Shown here piece by piece: positions 1 through 8,768 of a DNA stretch of 64,000 nucleotides. Under the pieces are notes generated by a model that was given only the letters and a program-made list of their open reading frames with translations, had not been told where the DNA came from and made no database searches. Position numbers and translations under genes: made by a program. Source of the DNA: Citrobacter farmeri (GTDB lineage Bacteria > Pseudomonadota > Gammaproteobacteria > Enterobacterales > Enterobacteriaceae). How positions within the stretch are numbered: the first letter of the stretch is position 1; each line of letters starts with the position of its first letter. The stretch covers positions 2,976,001 through 3,040,000 of the forward strand of contig NZ_CP077291.1 of assembly GCF_019048065.1 (NCBI RefSeq). Reading direction: 5' to 3'.

Positions 1-818
1 AACATACCAACCTGGAAACACATTTCATTGACTCCAGCGGCCTGATCTCCTGGGATCTGTTCAAGCAGGATGCCGACTATCCGTTCGTTGACTGGAGCTT
101 CTCTGGTACCACAGAAGAAGAGTTCGCCACCCTGATGGCGATCTTCAACGCGGAAGATAAAGAAGTGTACATCGCCGATTACGAACACCTGGGCGTTTAC
201 GCCTGCCGGATCATCGTTCCAGGGATGTCTGATATTTATCCCGCTGAAGATTTGTGGCTCGCCAATAACAGCATGGGCAGCCATCTGCGCGAGACCCTCC
301 TCTCACTGCCGAACAGTGCCTGGGATAAAGAAGACTATCTCAACCTGATTGAACAGTTAGATGAAGAAGGGTTTGATGATTTCACCCGCGTTCGTGAACT
401 GTTAGGTCTGGCAACCGGATCGGATAACGGCTGGTACACCCTGCGTATTGGCGAGCTGAAAGCAATGCTGGCGCTGGCAGGTGGCGATCTGGAACAGGCG
501 CTGATCTGGACTGAATGGACGATGGAATTTAATGCGTCGATCTTTAGCGCTGAACGGGCGAATTACTACCGTTGCCTGCAAACGCTGCTGCTTTTGTCGC
601 AAGAAGAAGAGCGTGAACCGCTGCAATATCTGAACGCGTTTGTCCGCATGTATGGCGCTGCTGCGGTCGAAGCCGCCAGCGCAGCGTTGAGCGGCGAAGC
701 GGCCTTTTATGGTCTTCAGCCGGTAGACAGCGATCTGCATGCTTTCGCGTCACACCAGTCGCTGCTGAAGGCCTATGAGAAGTTGCAGCGCGCAAAATCT
801 TCATTCTGGTCAAAATAA
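1..818 (+). CDS. ycaO: YcaO, C-terminal part (partial, 5' end outside window)
   Basis: The reading frame is open from the window edge (first full codon at base 3) to a TAA ending at 818, giving the last 271 residues of a protein that is about 586 residues in E. coli. YcaO is the founding member of the ATP-dependent YcaO family. In E. coli it is linked to RimO-dependent beta-methylthiolation of ribosomal protein S12. The ATP-binding core lies mostly outside the window. What is visible is the helical C-terminal region, which matches E. coli YcaO as I remember it. It lies directly upstream of focA in the same direction, as in E. coli, and is followed by a hairpin terminator. Confidence 0.93.
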   Translation, partial: HTNLETHFIDSSGLISWDLFKQDADYPFVDWSFSGTTEEEFATLMAIFNAEDKEVYIADYEHLGVYACRIIVPGMSDIYPAEDLWLANNSMGSHLRETLLSLPNSAWDKEDYLNLIEQLDEEGFDDFTRVRELLGLATGSDNGWYTLRIGELKAMLALAGGDLEQALIWTEWTMEFNASIFSAERANYYRCLQTLLLLSQEEEREPLQYLNAFVRMYGAAAVEAASAALSGEAAFYGLQPVDSDLHAFASHQSLLKAYEKLQRAKSSFWSK

Positions 819-869
819 AGACAATTAACCTGCGCTATGTAGGTTTAAATAATCGTCTGAGCTATATTA

Positions 870-896
870 CGGGGCGCTTTAAGTGCCCCGTTTTAC
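870..896 (+). terminator. Rho-independent terminator after ycaO
   Basis: A GC-rich inverted repeat (CGGGGC paired with GCCCCG, with a partly paired middle) is followed by TTTT. It starts about 50 bases after the ycaO stop and separates ycaO from the focA-pflB control region. Confidence 0.75.
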
Positions 897-1223
897 TTAT
901 TTTTGGCCATCCGAAAATAAATGTAATAACAAGGTTAAATATTGGTAGTTGATATTACGCATTTTAACAGCCAGTTGTTACTTTGCCTGCCAATTACTCC
1001 ATATTAATTAACTGGCCAGCAGACCCAGGAAGGAAAATTTTCAACTCATTTGCTAAATTTTAAAATTTATTTTTATCATATAAATCAATAAATTACACCG
1101 TAATTGCATAAAAACCATGCGCATTACGGGCCTATAAGCCAGGCGAGATATGATCTACATCAATTTCTCATCTATAATGCTTTGTTAGTATCTCGTCGCC
1201 GACTTAATAAAGAGAGAGTTAGT
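897..1223 (+). promoter_or_regulatory. focA-pflB upstream control region (no gene)
   Basis: These 327 bases hold no convincing gene. The DNA is AT-rich (for example 1035-1100), which suits the multi-promoter, IHF/ArcA/FNR-controlled pfl region known from E. coli. Clear elements are an FNR-type box at 1150-1163 and -10-like hexamers at 1173-1178 (TATAAT) and 1186-1191 (TAGTAT). Further pfl promoters cannot be placed by eye. Confidence 0.6.
1150..1163 (+). promoter_or_regulatory. FNR-type box upstream of focA
   Basis: ATGAT-CTAC-ATCAA matches the FNR consensus TTGAT-N4-ATCAA at 9 of 10 positions. If the TAGTAT hexamer at 1186-1191 is the -10, the start point falls near 1198 and the box centre at about -41.5, the classical class II activator position and the one known for E. 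coli pfl promoter 6. The binding is inferred from the match. Confidence 0.72.
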
Positions 1224-2081
1224 GTGAAAGCTGACAACCCTTTTGATCTTTTACTCCCTGCAGCAATGGCCAAAGTGGCCGAAGAGGCAGGCGTCTATAA
1301 AGCAACGAAACATCCGCTTAAGACTTTCTTCCTGGCAATTACTGCCGGTGTGTTCATTTCCATCGCCTTTGTTTTCTATATCACCGCAACGACCGGTACA
1401 GGTACGATGCCCTTTGGTATGGCGAAACTGATTGGCGGTATCTGCTTCTCTCTGGGGTTGATTCTTTGCGTCATCTGCGGTGCAGATCTCTTTACGTCAA
1501 CCGTGTTGATTGTCGTCGCCAAAGCCAGTGGTCGTATCACCTGGGGTCAGTTGGCGAAAAACTGGCTCAACGTCTATTTTGGTAACCTGGTTGGTTGCTT
1601 GCTCTTTGTGCTGTTGATGTGGCTTTCTGGCGAATATATGGTCGCCAACGGCCAGTGGGGAATGAACGTCCTGCAAACCGCCGACCACAAAATGCACCAT
1701 ACTTTTATTGAAGCCGTCAGTCTCGGTATCCTCGCAAACCTGATGGTCTGCCTGGCCGTATGGATGAGCTATTCAGGCCGTAGCCTGATGGATAAAGCGT
1801 TTATCATGGTATTACCGGTTGCGATGTTTGTTGCCAGCGGTTTTGAGCACAGTATCGCAAACATGTTTATGATCCCAATGGGTATTGTAATCCGTGATCT
1901 CGCAACACCGGAGTTCTGGAGCGCAGTTGGCTCGACGCCGGAAAATTTTTCTCACCTGACCGCGATGAACTTCATCACTGATAACCTGATTCCGGTTACG
2001 ATCGGCAACATTATCGGCGGGGGTTTGTTGGTTGGGTTGACATACTGGGTCATTTATCTGCGTGATAACGATCATCATTAA
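1224..2081 (+). CDS. focA: Formate channel FocA
   Basis: FocA is a pentameric inner-membrane formate/nitrite-transporter-family channel that moves formate made by pyruvate formate-lyase in and out during mixed-acid fermentation. The product has 285 residues, the E. coli length, and is nearly identical to E. coli FocA. Six membrane segments are apparent, and the SGFEHSIANMF stretch carries the conserved pore histidine (His209 in E. coli numbering). I chose the GTG at 1224 (MKADNPFDLL) because E. coli uses the same start and AGAGAG lies just upstream. The longer frame opening at 1104 has no family support. pflB follows 58 bases later in the same operon. Anaerobic induction by FNR and ArcA is expected. 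Confidence 0.96.
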   Translation: MKADNPFDLLLPAAMAKVAEEAGVYKATKHPLKTFFLAITAGVFISIAFVFYITATTGTGTMPFGMAKLIGGICFSLGLILCVICGADLFTSTVLIVVAKASGRITWGQLAKNWLNVYFGNLVGCLLFVLLMWLSGEYMVANGQWGMNVLQTADHKMHHTFIEAVSLGILANLMVCLAVWMSYSGRSLMDKAFIMVLPVAMFVASGFEHSIANMFMIPMGIVIRDLATPEFWSAVGSTPENFSHLTAMNFITDNLIPVTIGNIIGGGLLVGLTYWVIYLRDNDHH

Positions 2082-2139
2082 TCTCTGATGACCGCCACAC
2101 GCAGTAAATAAAAAATCCACTTAAGAAGGTAGGTGTTAC

Positions 2140-4422
2140 ATGTCCGAGCTTAATGAAAAGTTAGCCACAGCCTGGGAAGGTTTTACCAAAGGTGACTGGC
2201 AGAATGAAGTAAACGTCCGTGACTTCATTCAGAAAAACTACACTCCGTACGAGGGTGACGAGTCCTTCCTGGCTGGCGCGACTGATGCGACCACTGCACT
2301 GTGGGACAGCGTGATGGAAGGCGTTAAACAGGAAAACCGCACTCACGCGCCTGTTGACTTTGACACCTCTGTTGCTTCCACCATCACTTCTCACGACGCT
2401 GGCTATATCAACAAAGCCCTTGAGAAGATTGTTGGTCTGCAAACTGAAGCTCCGCTGAAACGTGCGATCATCCCGTTCGGTGGTATCAAAATGGTTGAAG
2501 GTTCCTGCAAAGCGTATAACCGCGAGCTGGACCCAATGCTGAAAAAAATCTTCACTGAATATCGTAAAACCCACAACCAGGGTGTTTTCGATGTTTACAC
2601 CAAAGACATTCTGAACTGCCGTAAATCCGGTGTTCTGACTGGTCTGCCAGATGCGTATGGCCGTGGTCGTATCATCGGTGACTACCGTCGCGTTGCGCTG
2701 TACGGTATCGACTTCCTGATGAAAGATAAATACGCTCAGTTCGTCTCTCTGCAGTCTGACCTGGAAAACGGCGTAAACCTGGAAGCGACTATCCGTCTGC
2801 GTGAAGAAATTGCTGAACAGCACCGTGCGCTGGGTCAGATCAAAGAGATGGCTGCTAAATATGGCTGCGATATCTCTGGTCCGGCAACCAACGCTCAGGA
2901 AGCTATTCAGTGGACTTACTTCGGCTACCTGGCCGCAGTTAAATCTCAGAACGGCGCTGCAATGTCCTTCGGTCGTGTCTCCACCTTCCTGGATGCATAC
3001 ATCGAACGTGACCTGAAAGCAGGTAAAATCACAGAGCAAGACGCTCAGGAAATGATTGACCACCTGGTCATGAAACTGCGTATGGTTCGCTTCCTGCGTA
3101 CTCCGGAATATGATGAACTGTTCTCCGGCGACCCGATTTGGGCAACCGAATCTATCGGTGGTATGGGCGTTGATGGCCGTACTCTGGTTACCAAAAACAG
3201 CTTCCGCTTCCTGAATACCCTGTACACCATGGGTCCGTCTCCGGAGCCGAACATCACCGTTCTGTGGTCTGAAAAACTGCCTCTGAACTTCAAGAAATTC
3301 GCCGCTAAAGTGTCCATCGACACCTCTTCTCTGCAGTATGAGAACGATGACCTGATGCGTCCGGACTTCAACAACGACGACTACGCTATCGCTTGCTGCG
3401 TAAGCCCGATGATCGTTGGTAAACAAATGCAGTTCTTTGGTGCGCGTGCAAACCTGGCGAAAACCATGCTGTACGCAATCAACGGCGGCGTTGATGAAAA
3501 ACTGAAAATGCAGGTTGGCCCGAAATCAGAACCGATCAAAGGCGACGTTCTGAAGTTCGACGAAGTAATGGATCGTATGGATCACTTCATGGACTGGCTG
3601 GCTAAGCAGTATGTCACCGCGCTGAACGTTATCCACTACATGCACGACAAGTACAGCTACGAAGCTTCTCTGATGGCGCTGCACGACCGTGACGTTATCC
3701 GCACCATGGCATGTGGTATCGCAGGTCTGTCCGTTGCGGCTGACTCCCTGTCTGCTATCAAATATGCGAAAGTTAAACCGATTCGTGACGAAGACGGTCT
3801 GGCTATCGACTTCGAAATCGAAGGCGAATACCCGCAGTTTGGTAACAACGATGCTCGCGTTGATGACATGGCGGTTGACCTGGTTGAACGTTTCATGAAG
3901 AAAATTCAGAAACTGAAAACCTACCGTGATGCTATCCCGACTCAGTCTGTTCTGACCATCACCTCTAACGTTGTGTATGGTAAGAAAACCGGTAACACCC
4001 CAGATGGTCGTCGTGCTGGCGCGCCGTTCGGACCAGGTGCTAACCCGATGCACGGTCGTGACCAGAAAGGTGCGGTTGCCTCTCTGACCTCCGTCGCTAA
4101 ACTGCCGTTTGCTTACGCGAAAGATGGTATCTCTTATACCTTCTCTATCGTTCCGAACGCACTGGGTAAAGACGACGAAGTTCGTAAGACTAACCTTGCC
4201 GGTCTGATGGATGGTTACTTCCATCATGAAGCGTCCATCGAAGGTGGTCAGCACCTGAACGTGAACGTAATGAACCGTGAAATGCTGCTGGACGCGATGG
4301 AACATCCGGAAAAATATCCGCAGTTGACCATCCGTGTATCCGGTTACGCAGTACGTTTTAACTCCCTGACGAAAGAACAGCAGCAGGACGTTATTACTCG
4401 TACCTTCACTCAGACCATGTAA
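2140..4422 (+). CDS. pflB: Formate C-acetyltransferase (pyruvate formate-lyase)
   Basis: PflB converts pyruvate and CoA to acetyl-CoA and formate in anaerobic glucose metabolism and acts in the cytoplasm as a glycyl-radical dimer. The product is 760 residues, the same as E. coli. The paired catalytic cysteines are seen in AIACCVSP (418/419 in literature numbering), and the radical-bearing glycine (Gly734) in RVSGYAVRF, 26 residues from the C-terminus. AAGAAGGT precedes the ATG. Codon use is strongly biased (CGT, CTG, GGT), as expected for a highly expressed gene. It is co-transcribed with focA, and its activator PflA is encoded just downstream. A terminator follows at 4462. Confidence 0.98.
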   Translation: MSELNEKLATAWEGFTKGDWQNEVNVRDFIQKNYTPYEGDESFLAGATDATTALWDSVMEGVKQENRTHAPVDFDTSVASTITSHDAGYINKALEKIVGLQTEAPLKRAIIPFGGIKMVEGSCKAYNRELDPMLKKIFTEYRKTHNQGVFDVYTKDILNCRKSGVLTGLPDAYGRGRIIGDYRRVALYGIDFLMKDKYAQFVSLQSDLENGVNLEATIRLREEIAEQHRALGQIKEMAAKYGCDISGPATNAQEAIQWTYFGYLAAVKSQNGAAMSFGRVSTFLDAYIERDLKAGKITEQDAQEMIDHLVMKLRMVRFLRTPEYDELFSGDPIWATESIGGMGVDGRTLVTKNSFRFLNTLYTMGPSPEPNITVLWSEKLPLNFKKFAAKVSIDTSSLQYENDDLMRPDFNNDDYAIACCVSPMIVGKQMQFFGARANLAKTMLYAINGGVDEKLKMQVGPKSEPIKGDVLKFDEVMDRMDHFMDWLAKQYVTALNVIHYMHDKYSYEASLMALHDRDVIRTMACGIAGLSVAADSLSAIKYAKVKPIRDEDGLAIDFEIEGEYPQFGNNDARVDDMAVDLVERFMKKIQKLKTYRDAIPTQSVLTITSNVVYGKKTGNTPDGRRAGAPFGPGANPMHGRDQKGAVASLTSVAKLPFAYAKDGISYTFSIVPNALGKDDEVRKTNLAGLMDGYFHHEASIEGGQHLNVNVMNREMLLDAMEHPEKYPQLTIRVSGYAVRFNSLTKEQQQDVITRTFTQTM

Positions 4423-4461
4423 TGTGTTTTGACTGAAATCACGCGTTAAAAGGCGTACAAT

Positions 4462-4490
4462 AAAGGCTCCACGGAAGTGGGGCCTTTTTA
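4462..4490 (+). terminator. Terminator after pflB
   Basis: AAGGCTCCAC and GTGGGGCCTT pair (one internal mismatch) around a GGAA loop and are followed by a T run. This separates focA-pflB from pflA, which probably also has its own promoter in 4491-4626. Confidence 0.85.
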
Positions 4491-4626
4491 ACAGGTCGTT
4501 TCCCAAACACAGCCTGTTTTGTCAGCTATCTATACTCAATGGATAACCGCCAAAACAGACTCGACACAGCCAATGAGCTGTGCACCAACACGGCCCCGGA
4601 TGGGCCACACCTGGAGAAACACCGCA

Positions 4627-5367
4627 ATGTCAGTTATTGGTCGCATTCACTCCTTTGAATCCTGTGGTACCGTTGACGGCCCGGGCATCCGCTTTATTAC
4701 TTTCTTCCAGGGCTGCCTGATGCGCTGCCTGTATTGCCATAACCGCGATACGTGGGACACGCATGGTGGTAAAGAAGTCACCGTTGACGAACTGATGAAA
4801 GAGGTCGTGACCTATCGCCACTTTATGAACGCATCCGGCGGCGGCGTAACGGCATCTGGGGGGGAAGCTATCCTGCAAGCGGAATTTGTTCGTGACTGGT
4901 TCCGTGCCTGTAAGAAAGAAGGTATCCATACCTGTCTGGATACTAACGGTTTTGTTCGCCGCTACGACCCGGTCATTGATGAACTGCTGGAGGTCACCGA
5001 TCTGGTGATGCTCGACCTTAAACAGATGAATGATGAGATCCACCAGAATCTGGTCGGCGTGTCCAATCACCGTACGCTGGAGTTTGCCCGCTACCTGGCA
5101 AACAAAGATATCAACGTGTGGATCCGTTACGTCGTGGTGCCAGGCTGGTCCGACGATGATGACTCAGCGCACCGACTCGGTGAATTTACCCGCGACATGG
5201 GCAACGTTGAGAAAATTGAGCTCCTGCCCTATCACGAGCTGGGTAAACACAAATGGGTGGCGATGGGCGAAGAGTACAAACTGGATGGTGTGCATCCGCC
5301 GAAGAAAGAAACGATGGAACGCGTTAAAGGAATTCTTGAGCAGTACGGTCATAAAGTAATGTACTAA
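4627..5367 (+). CDS. pflA: Pyruvate formate-lyase activating enzyme
   Basis: PflA is a radical S-adenosylmethionine enzyme that abstracts hydrogen from the PflB glycine to make the active glycyl radical. The product has 246 residues, the E. coli length. The radical-SAM motif CLMRCLYC supplies Cys30, Cys34 and Cys37 for the 4Fe-4S cluster, and the glycine-rich SAM-binding stretch [10 protein letters not shown] follows. The start at 4627 ([10 protein letters not shown]) matches E. coli. An in-frame extension back to 4519 is open but lacks family support. A REP-type palindrome lies after the stop, between pflA and the convergent regulator gene. Confidence 0.97.
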   Translation: MSVIGRIHSFESCGTVDGPGIRFITFFQGCLMRCLYCHNRDTWDTHGGKEVTVDELMKEVVTYRHFMNASGGGVTASGGEAILQAEFVRDWFRACKKEGIHTCLDTNGFVRRYDPVIDELLEVTDLVMLDLKQMNDEIHQNLVGVSNHRTLEFARYLANKDINVWIRYVVVPGWSDDDDSAHRLGEFTRDMGNVEKIELLPYHELGKHKWVAMGEEYKLDGVHPPKKETMERVKGILEQYGHKVMY

Positions 5368-5380
5368 GTTTCGCCGCCAG

Positions 5381-5406
5381 GCCTGATAAGCGCAGCGCTA
5401 TCAGGC
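5381..5406. repeat. REP-type palindrome between pflA and the rpiR-like gene
   Basis: GCCTGATAAGCGC and GCGCTATCAGGC form an imperfect inverted repeat typical of enterobacterial repetitive extragenic palindromes. It lies between two convergent genes and may stop transcription or protect 3' ends. That role is inferred. Confidence 0.7.
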
Positions 5407-5426
5407 CATAATTCACCCCAAATGCA

Positions 5427-6275
5427 TTACGACATAAAATATTCCGACAGCTTACTTGCCACACTCTCAATTGAGAAAATACTTTTCTGATGCGCTTTAC
5501 GGCACTCCGCGTAGCGCTCATCCTGCTCTTCCAGTGCCGTTAGCACCCGATCTGCCACCATCATCGCGCCAGCGATCTCAGCAAAGCCATATTCCCCTTC
5601 TCCCTTCAGCGCGACAGCTGCCTGTAAATTCCAGTCTGAAAGTCGGCTGAGCGGCGCAAACGTGCCTCGCGTCAGCGAAAGTATGCGCGTGCCCTGTTGC
5701 TTCGCGAGGGTGAGCGCCTGCATCATATCTGTGGAGGTCTGTTCGGTATGCACCACGATAATGCCTTGACTTTGCGCTTCAGCGTTCACTGAGGAGGTCG
5801 TGAGATAAAATCGATCGACAAAGCTCGCCGCTTTACCCATTTTTATCAGGTTCATCTGTAAAAAAAGCGCCACCGGTACAGCCGTTCCAACCGCGTAAAT
5901 CGCAACATTACTGACCTGATTTAACCAGGCTGCCGCGGCCTGCAATTCTTGCGAATTTATGATGGCATAGCTGTCACGGATACTCGCCACCACCGCTGAT
6001 ATTTCTTCATTGCCCTGCGCTTCAGGTCGTGCCGCACCTTGTTCCACGGCCAGTGCCGTTCTGAAATCGGAAAAACCTTTGAAACCAAACGCCCGGCAAA
6101 AACGCGTAATACTTCCTTCGCTGGTTTCGATTGAATCAGCCAACTCTGTAATGGTGTGCCGCATCACAAAGTCGGGATTCTCTGTCACGAAGCGACTCAC
6201 TTTTTCCAGGATCGGACTGAGACCGGAAGCTTCATTCCTGATATTTATCAGTAGGTTAGTATTAATCTGACTCAT
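5427..6275 (-). CDS. RpiR/MurR-family sugar-phosphate-responsive regulator
   Basis: The 282-residue product has the RpiR-family layout. Residues about 1-77 form the helix-turn-helix domain (TITELADSIETSEGSITRFCRAFGFKGFSDFR). Residues about 120-250 form a SIS sugar-phosphate-binding domain (AIYAVGTAVPVALFLQMNLIKMG and IIVVHTEQTSTDMMQAL). Members repress or activate adjacent sugar-catabolic genes in response to a phosphosugar. It is divergent from the PTS/transketolase genes across a 121-bp intergenic region and is very probably their regulator. I cannot assign a ligand or a symbol. The gene is not part of the E. coli K-12 arrangement here. Confidence 0.88.
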   Translation of the reverse strand: MSQINTNLLINIRNEASGLSPILEKVSRFVTENPDFVMRHTITELADSIETSEGSITRFCRAFGFKGFSDFRTALAVEQGAARPEAQGNEEISAVVASIRDSYAIINSQELQAAAAWLNQVSNVAIYAVGTAVPVALFLQMNLIKMGKAASFVDRFYLTTSSVNAEAQSQGIIVVHTEQTSTDMMQALTLAKQQGTRILSLTRGTFAPLSRLSDWNLQAAVALKGEGEYGFAEIAGAMMVADRVLTALEEQDERYAECRKAHQKSIFSIESVASKLSEYFMS

Positions 6276-6296
6276 TTTTAGCCTTTTTGCTCAAAA

Positions 6297-6312
6297 TGCA
6301 AACACAATCACA
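6297..6312. promoter_or_regulatory. Possible CRP half-site-type box in the PTS-operon promoter
   Basis: TGCAA-N6-TCACA resembles the CRP consensus TGTGA-N6-TCACA, with a perfect right half and 3 of 5 in the left half. It lies between the divergent regulator and the PTS operon, where catabolite control would be expected. The match is moderate. Confidence 0.3.
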
Positions 6313-6330
6313 TCTTTCTGCTCACGTAGA

Positions 6331-6377
6331 GATAATAATTTTTTTCACGTTACGCGCAACGGAAAATAATTATTTTT
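6331..6377. promoter_or_regulatory. Candidate operator for the RpiR-like regulator
   Basis: Two AT-rich arms face each other: GATAATAATTTTTTTC at 6331-6346 and GGAAAATAATTATTTTT at 6361-6377. The second arm contains the self-complementary AAAATAATTATTTT. The pair lies 19-66 bases before the IIB start codon, the usual place for an RpiR-family operator. The assignment is inferred. Confidence 0.4.
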
Positions 6378-6396
6378 ACACTTCAGGAGAAAGCAG

Positions 6397-6672
6397 ATGA
6401 AAGGTCTGATTGTCTGTCGTACCGGCATGGGCAGTTCCTTAATGCTCAAAATCAAAGCGCAAAAAATCATCGATAAGTATGGCTGGGATATCGAACTTGA
6501 ACACGATGTCTTGTCAGGGCTTGCTACCTGGCAAGGCATTGATTTTGTTCTTACCATGCGCGATCTCACCGATGAAATCGAGGCGGCTGGATTTCGGGCC
6601 ATCGGTATAACCGACTTGATGAATAGCGAAGAAATGGAAACCGCGCTCACCAGCGTAATTCAGGGCAACTAA
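6397..6672 (+). CDS. PTS system IIB component (UlaB/SgaB-like)
   Basis: This 91-residue cytoplasmic protein opens with KGLIVCRTGMGSSLMLK. That is the lactose/cellobiose-superfamily IIB loop with the phosphorylated cysteine, here Cys7. It would accept phosphate from the IIA encoded at 9744 and pass it to the sugar bound by the IIC encoded next. CAGGAGAAAG precedes the ATG. The IIC gene starts 17 bases after its stop. Small stand-alone IIB proteins of this kind accompany UlaA-type permeases. The substrate is unknown. Confidence 0.9.
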   Translation: MKGLIVCRTGMGSSLMLKIKAQKIIDKYGWDIELEHDVLSGLATWQGIDFVLTMRDLTDEIEAAGFRAIGITDLMNSEEMETALTSVIQGN

Positions 6673-6689
6673 CCTCTCCCGGAGGCAAC

Positions 6690-7955
6690 ATGGATCTCCT
6701 CAGGTTTATTGTATTCGACATTCTGGGTGTAACCCCACTTTTAGTTGGATTTATTGCACTCATTGGTTTGCTGATCCAACGTAAGCCAATTGAAAAAGTA
6801 CTATCCGGCACCTTCAAAACCATTGTCGGCTTCCTGGTCTTCGCGGGTGGCGCCGGACTGGCGGTCACCTCGTTGGGTAATTTTCAGACCTTATTCAGCG
6901 ATGGATTCGGACTAAAAGGTGTCATGCCTCTGGCGGAAGCATTAACGGGTCTGGCACAAACAAAGTTCGCCATGTGCGTTTCGTTGATCATGGTTATCGG
7001 CTTCGGCTGGAACCTGTTTTTTGCCCGGTTCACCCCTTTCAAGTACATCTTTTTGACCGGTCAACATAACCTGTATCTCTCCGCGCTGCTTACGGTAACG
7101 CTGAAAGCATTAGGTTACAGTGATGGCATTACGATTATCGTCGGTTCTGTGCTACTGGGGCTGGCCGCCTGTATCTATCCTGCCATCGCCCAACCGTGGA
7201 TGCGTAAGATTACCGGTAATGACGAAATTGCTATGGGCCATTACGTCACGCTGGCTTATGCCGCTTCTGGCTGGATCGGCTCGAAAGTGGGCGATCCCAA
7301 AGAATCGACGGAGAAACTTAACCTGCCGGGATGGCTGGGGATTTTTAAAGACTACATTGTCTCGGTTTCCATCTCAGTCAGTATTTTCTATTACATCGCA
7401 GCACTGGCAGCCGGGAAAACCGCAGTCACTGCAGTGGCTGGAGGAATGCACTGGCTGGTCTATCCCCTGTTTCAGTCACTGACCTTTACCGCTTCGCTTT
7501 ACATCATCATTACCGGGGTACGTTTGTTACTCTCAGAAATTGTTCCGGCCTTTCTTGGGATCTCGGAAAAATTTATCCCAAACGCTAAGCCGGCGCTCGA
7601 CTGTCCGGTCGTATTCCCCTATGCGCCAACCGCCACCGTACTCGGTTTTATTTCCTCATTTGTCGGCGGACTGGTGGTGATGGGCATACTCGCCCTGATT
7701 GGTCAGACGGTGATCATCCCGGTTGCCATCCCCTATTTCTTCATTGGGGCAACGGCCGCTGTATTCGGTAACGCATCAGGTGGCTGGAAAGGCGCGGTGG
7801 TAGGGAGTTTTATTACCGGCATTCTTATCGGAGTCGGTCCTGCGCTTATCTACCCCATTATGGAATCGGTCGGACTGTCCGGCACCAGCTTCCCGGAAAC
7901 TGACTTTGTTGTCCTCGGGCTCGCCGTGTATTACCTCGGCAAAATGCTGCCCTGA
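6690..7955 (+). CDS. PTS system IIC component, UlaA/SgaT family permease
   Basis: This 421-residue inner-membrane protein has about ten hydrophobic segments and the UlaA/SgaT signature features (FLVFAGGAGL, the FTPFKYIFLTGQHNLY stretch and the late PYFFIGATAAVFGNASGGWKGAV). In E. coli UlaA is the ascorbate permease of the PTS. This protein is shorter than UlaA (about 465) and its genomic partners differ, so ascorbate is not the likely substrate. It should bind and translocate a sugar while the IIB phosphorylates it. CCCGGAGGC precedes the ATG. Downstream are the two transketolase subunit genes. Confidence 0.9.
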   Translation: MDLLRFIVFDILGVTPLLVGFIALIGLLIQRKPIEKVLSGTFKTIVGFLVFAGGAGLAVTSLGNFQTLFSDGFGLKGVMPLAEALTGLAQTKFAMCVSLIMVIGFGWNLFFARFTPFKYIFLTGQHNLYLSALLTVTLKALGYSDGITIIVGSVLLGLAACIYPAIAQPWMRKITGNDEIAMGHYVTLAYAASGWIGSKVGDPKESTEKLNLPGWLGIFKDYIVSVSISVSIFYYIAALAAGKTAVTAVAGGMHWLVYPLFQSLTFTASLYIIITGVRLLLSEIVPAFLGISEKFIPNAKPALDCPVVFPYAPTATVLGFISSFVGGLVVMGILALIGQTVIIPVAIPYFFIGATAAVFGNASGGWKGAVVGSFITGILIGVGPALIYPIMESVGLSGTSFPETDFVVLGLAVYYLGKMLP

Positions 7956-7967
7956 TAAGGAGTAAAA

Positions 7968-8768
7968 ATGAATATTGATGAACTGAAATCGCATGCGCTG
8001 TCCGCTCGCCGCGATATTGTGAGCATGATATATGAATCCGGAATCGGCCATCCAGGTGGAGCGCTCTCCGTTGTCGATATCCTGACCTGGATTTACCACC
8101 AGGAAGTCGATCTGGACTCCACTCCACGCGCCAGAGTAGTCATGAGCAAAGGTCATGCTGTTGCTGCGCAATACGCGATGCTGTACCAGAAAGGGAAAAT
8201 AGACCGAAGTGAATTTAACACCTTTCGCCAGATTAATTCGCGCTTACAGGGGCACCCCAGCGTGAAATCGCTCCCGGAGGTTGATGCCACCACCGGGCTC
8301 CTGGGTCAGGGGCTCTCCGTCGCGCTGGGGATGGCGGCAGCAAAAAAGAAAGCTCAGGATCCGCACCGTGTCTTCGCCATAATTGGCGACGGCGAAATGC
8401 ATGAAGGTCAGATTTGGGAGTCATTGCAGCAGGCCAGCCACATGAAGATGGATAATCTGGTGGCCGTTATCGACTACAACGGCTTTTCCTCACACGATCC
8501 CGTCAACCAGGTCATCAATCTGGAACCCTTGGCCGATAAAATCCGCAGCTTCGGCTGGCATGTGCTTGAGATACAAAATGGCAACGATATGCACCAGGTT
8601 GCCGACACATTGATGCTTTCACGTCACCTCAAAGGCAAACCCGTGGCCATTGTTGCTCATACGGTCAAAGGCAGCGGCGTTAGCTATATGGAAAACAACG
8701 GTGACTGGCATTCAAAAACCCCAAGCGCAGAGCAATATCAGCAGGCAATGGAGGAGTTACAGTCATGA
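7968..8768 (+). CDS. Transketolase, N-terminal (thiamine-diphosphate) subunit
   Basis: This is the first half of a split transketolase, 266 residues. It carries the thiamine-diphosphate/Mg motif, with Gly140-Asp-Gly (IIGDGEMHEGQIWE) and Asn171 (VIDYNGFSS) about 30 residues later. The SGIGHPGGALSVVDIL and MSKGHAVAAQYA segments are also typical of transketolase. It needs the partner at 8765 to form an active site. The two genes overlap by an ATGA, which suggests translational coupling. Genes for the PTS IIB and IIC lie just upstream. Single-chain tktA and tktB supply housekeeping transketolase elsewhere in enterics, so this pair is probably a specialised catabolic enzyme. Confidence 0.93.
   Translation: MNIDELKSHALSARRDIVSMIYESGIGHPGGALSVVDILTWIYHQEVDLDSTPRARVVMSKGHAVAAQYAMLYQKGKIDRSEFNTFRQINSRLQGHPSVKSLPEVDATTGLLGQGLSVALGMAAAKKKAQDPHRVFAIIGDGEMHEGQIWESLQQASHMKMDNLVAVIDYNGFSSHDPVNQVINLEPLADKIRSFGWHVLEIQNGNDMHQVADTLMLSRHLKGKPVAIVAHTVKGSGVSYMENNGDWHSKTPSAEQYQQAMEELQS

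Noticed and set aside
2161..3426. 421-codon open frame antisense to pflB
   Set aside because: The biased codon use of pflB leaves the reverse frame open. The translation has no domain pattern.
4519..4626. N-terminal extension of pflA
   Set aside because: The added residues have no counterpart in PflA, and the family start [10 protein letters not shown] lies at 4627.
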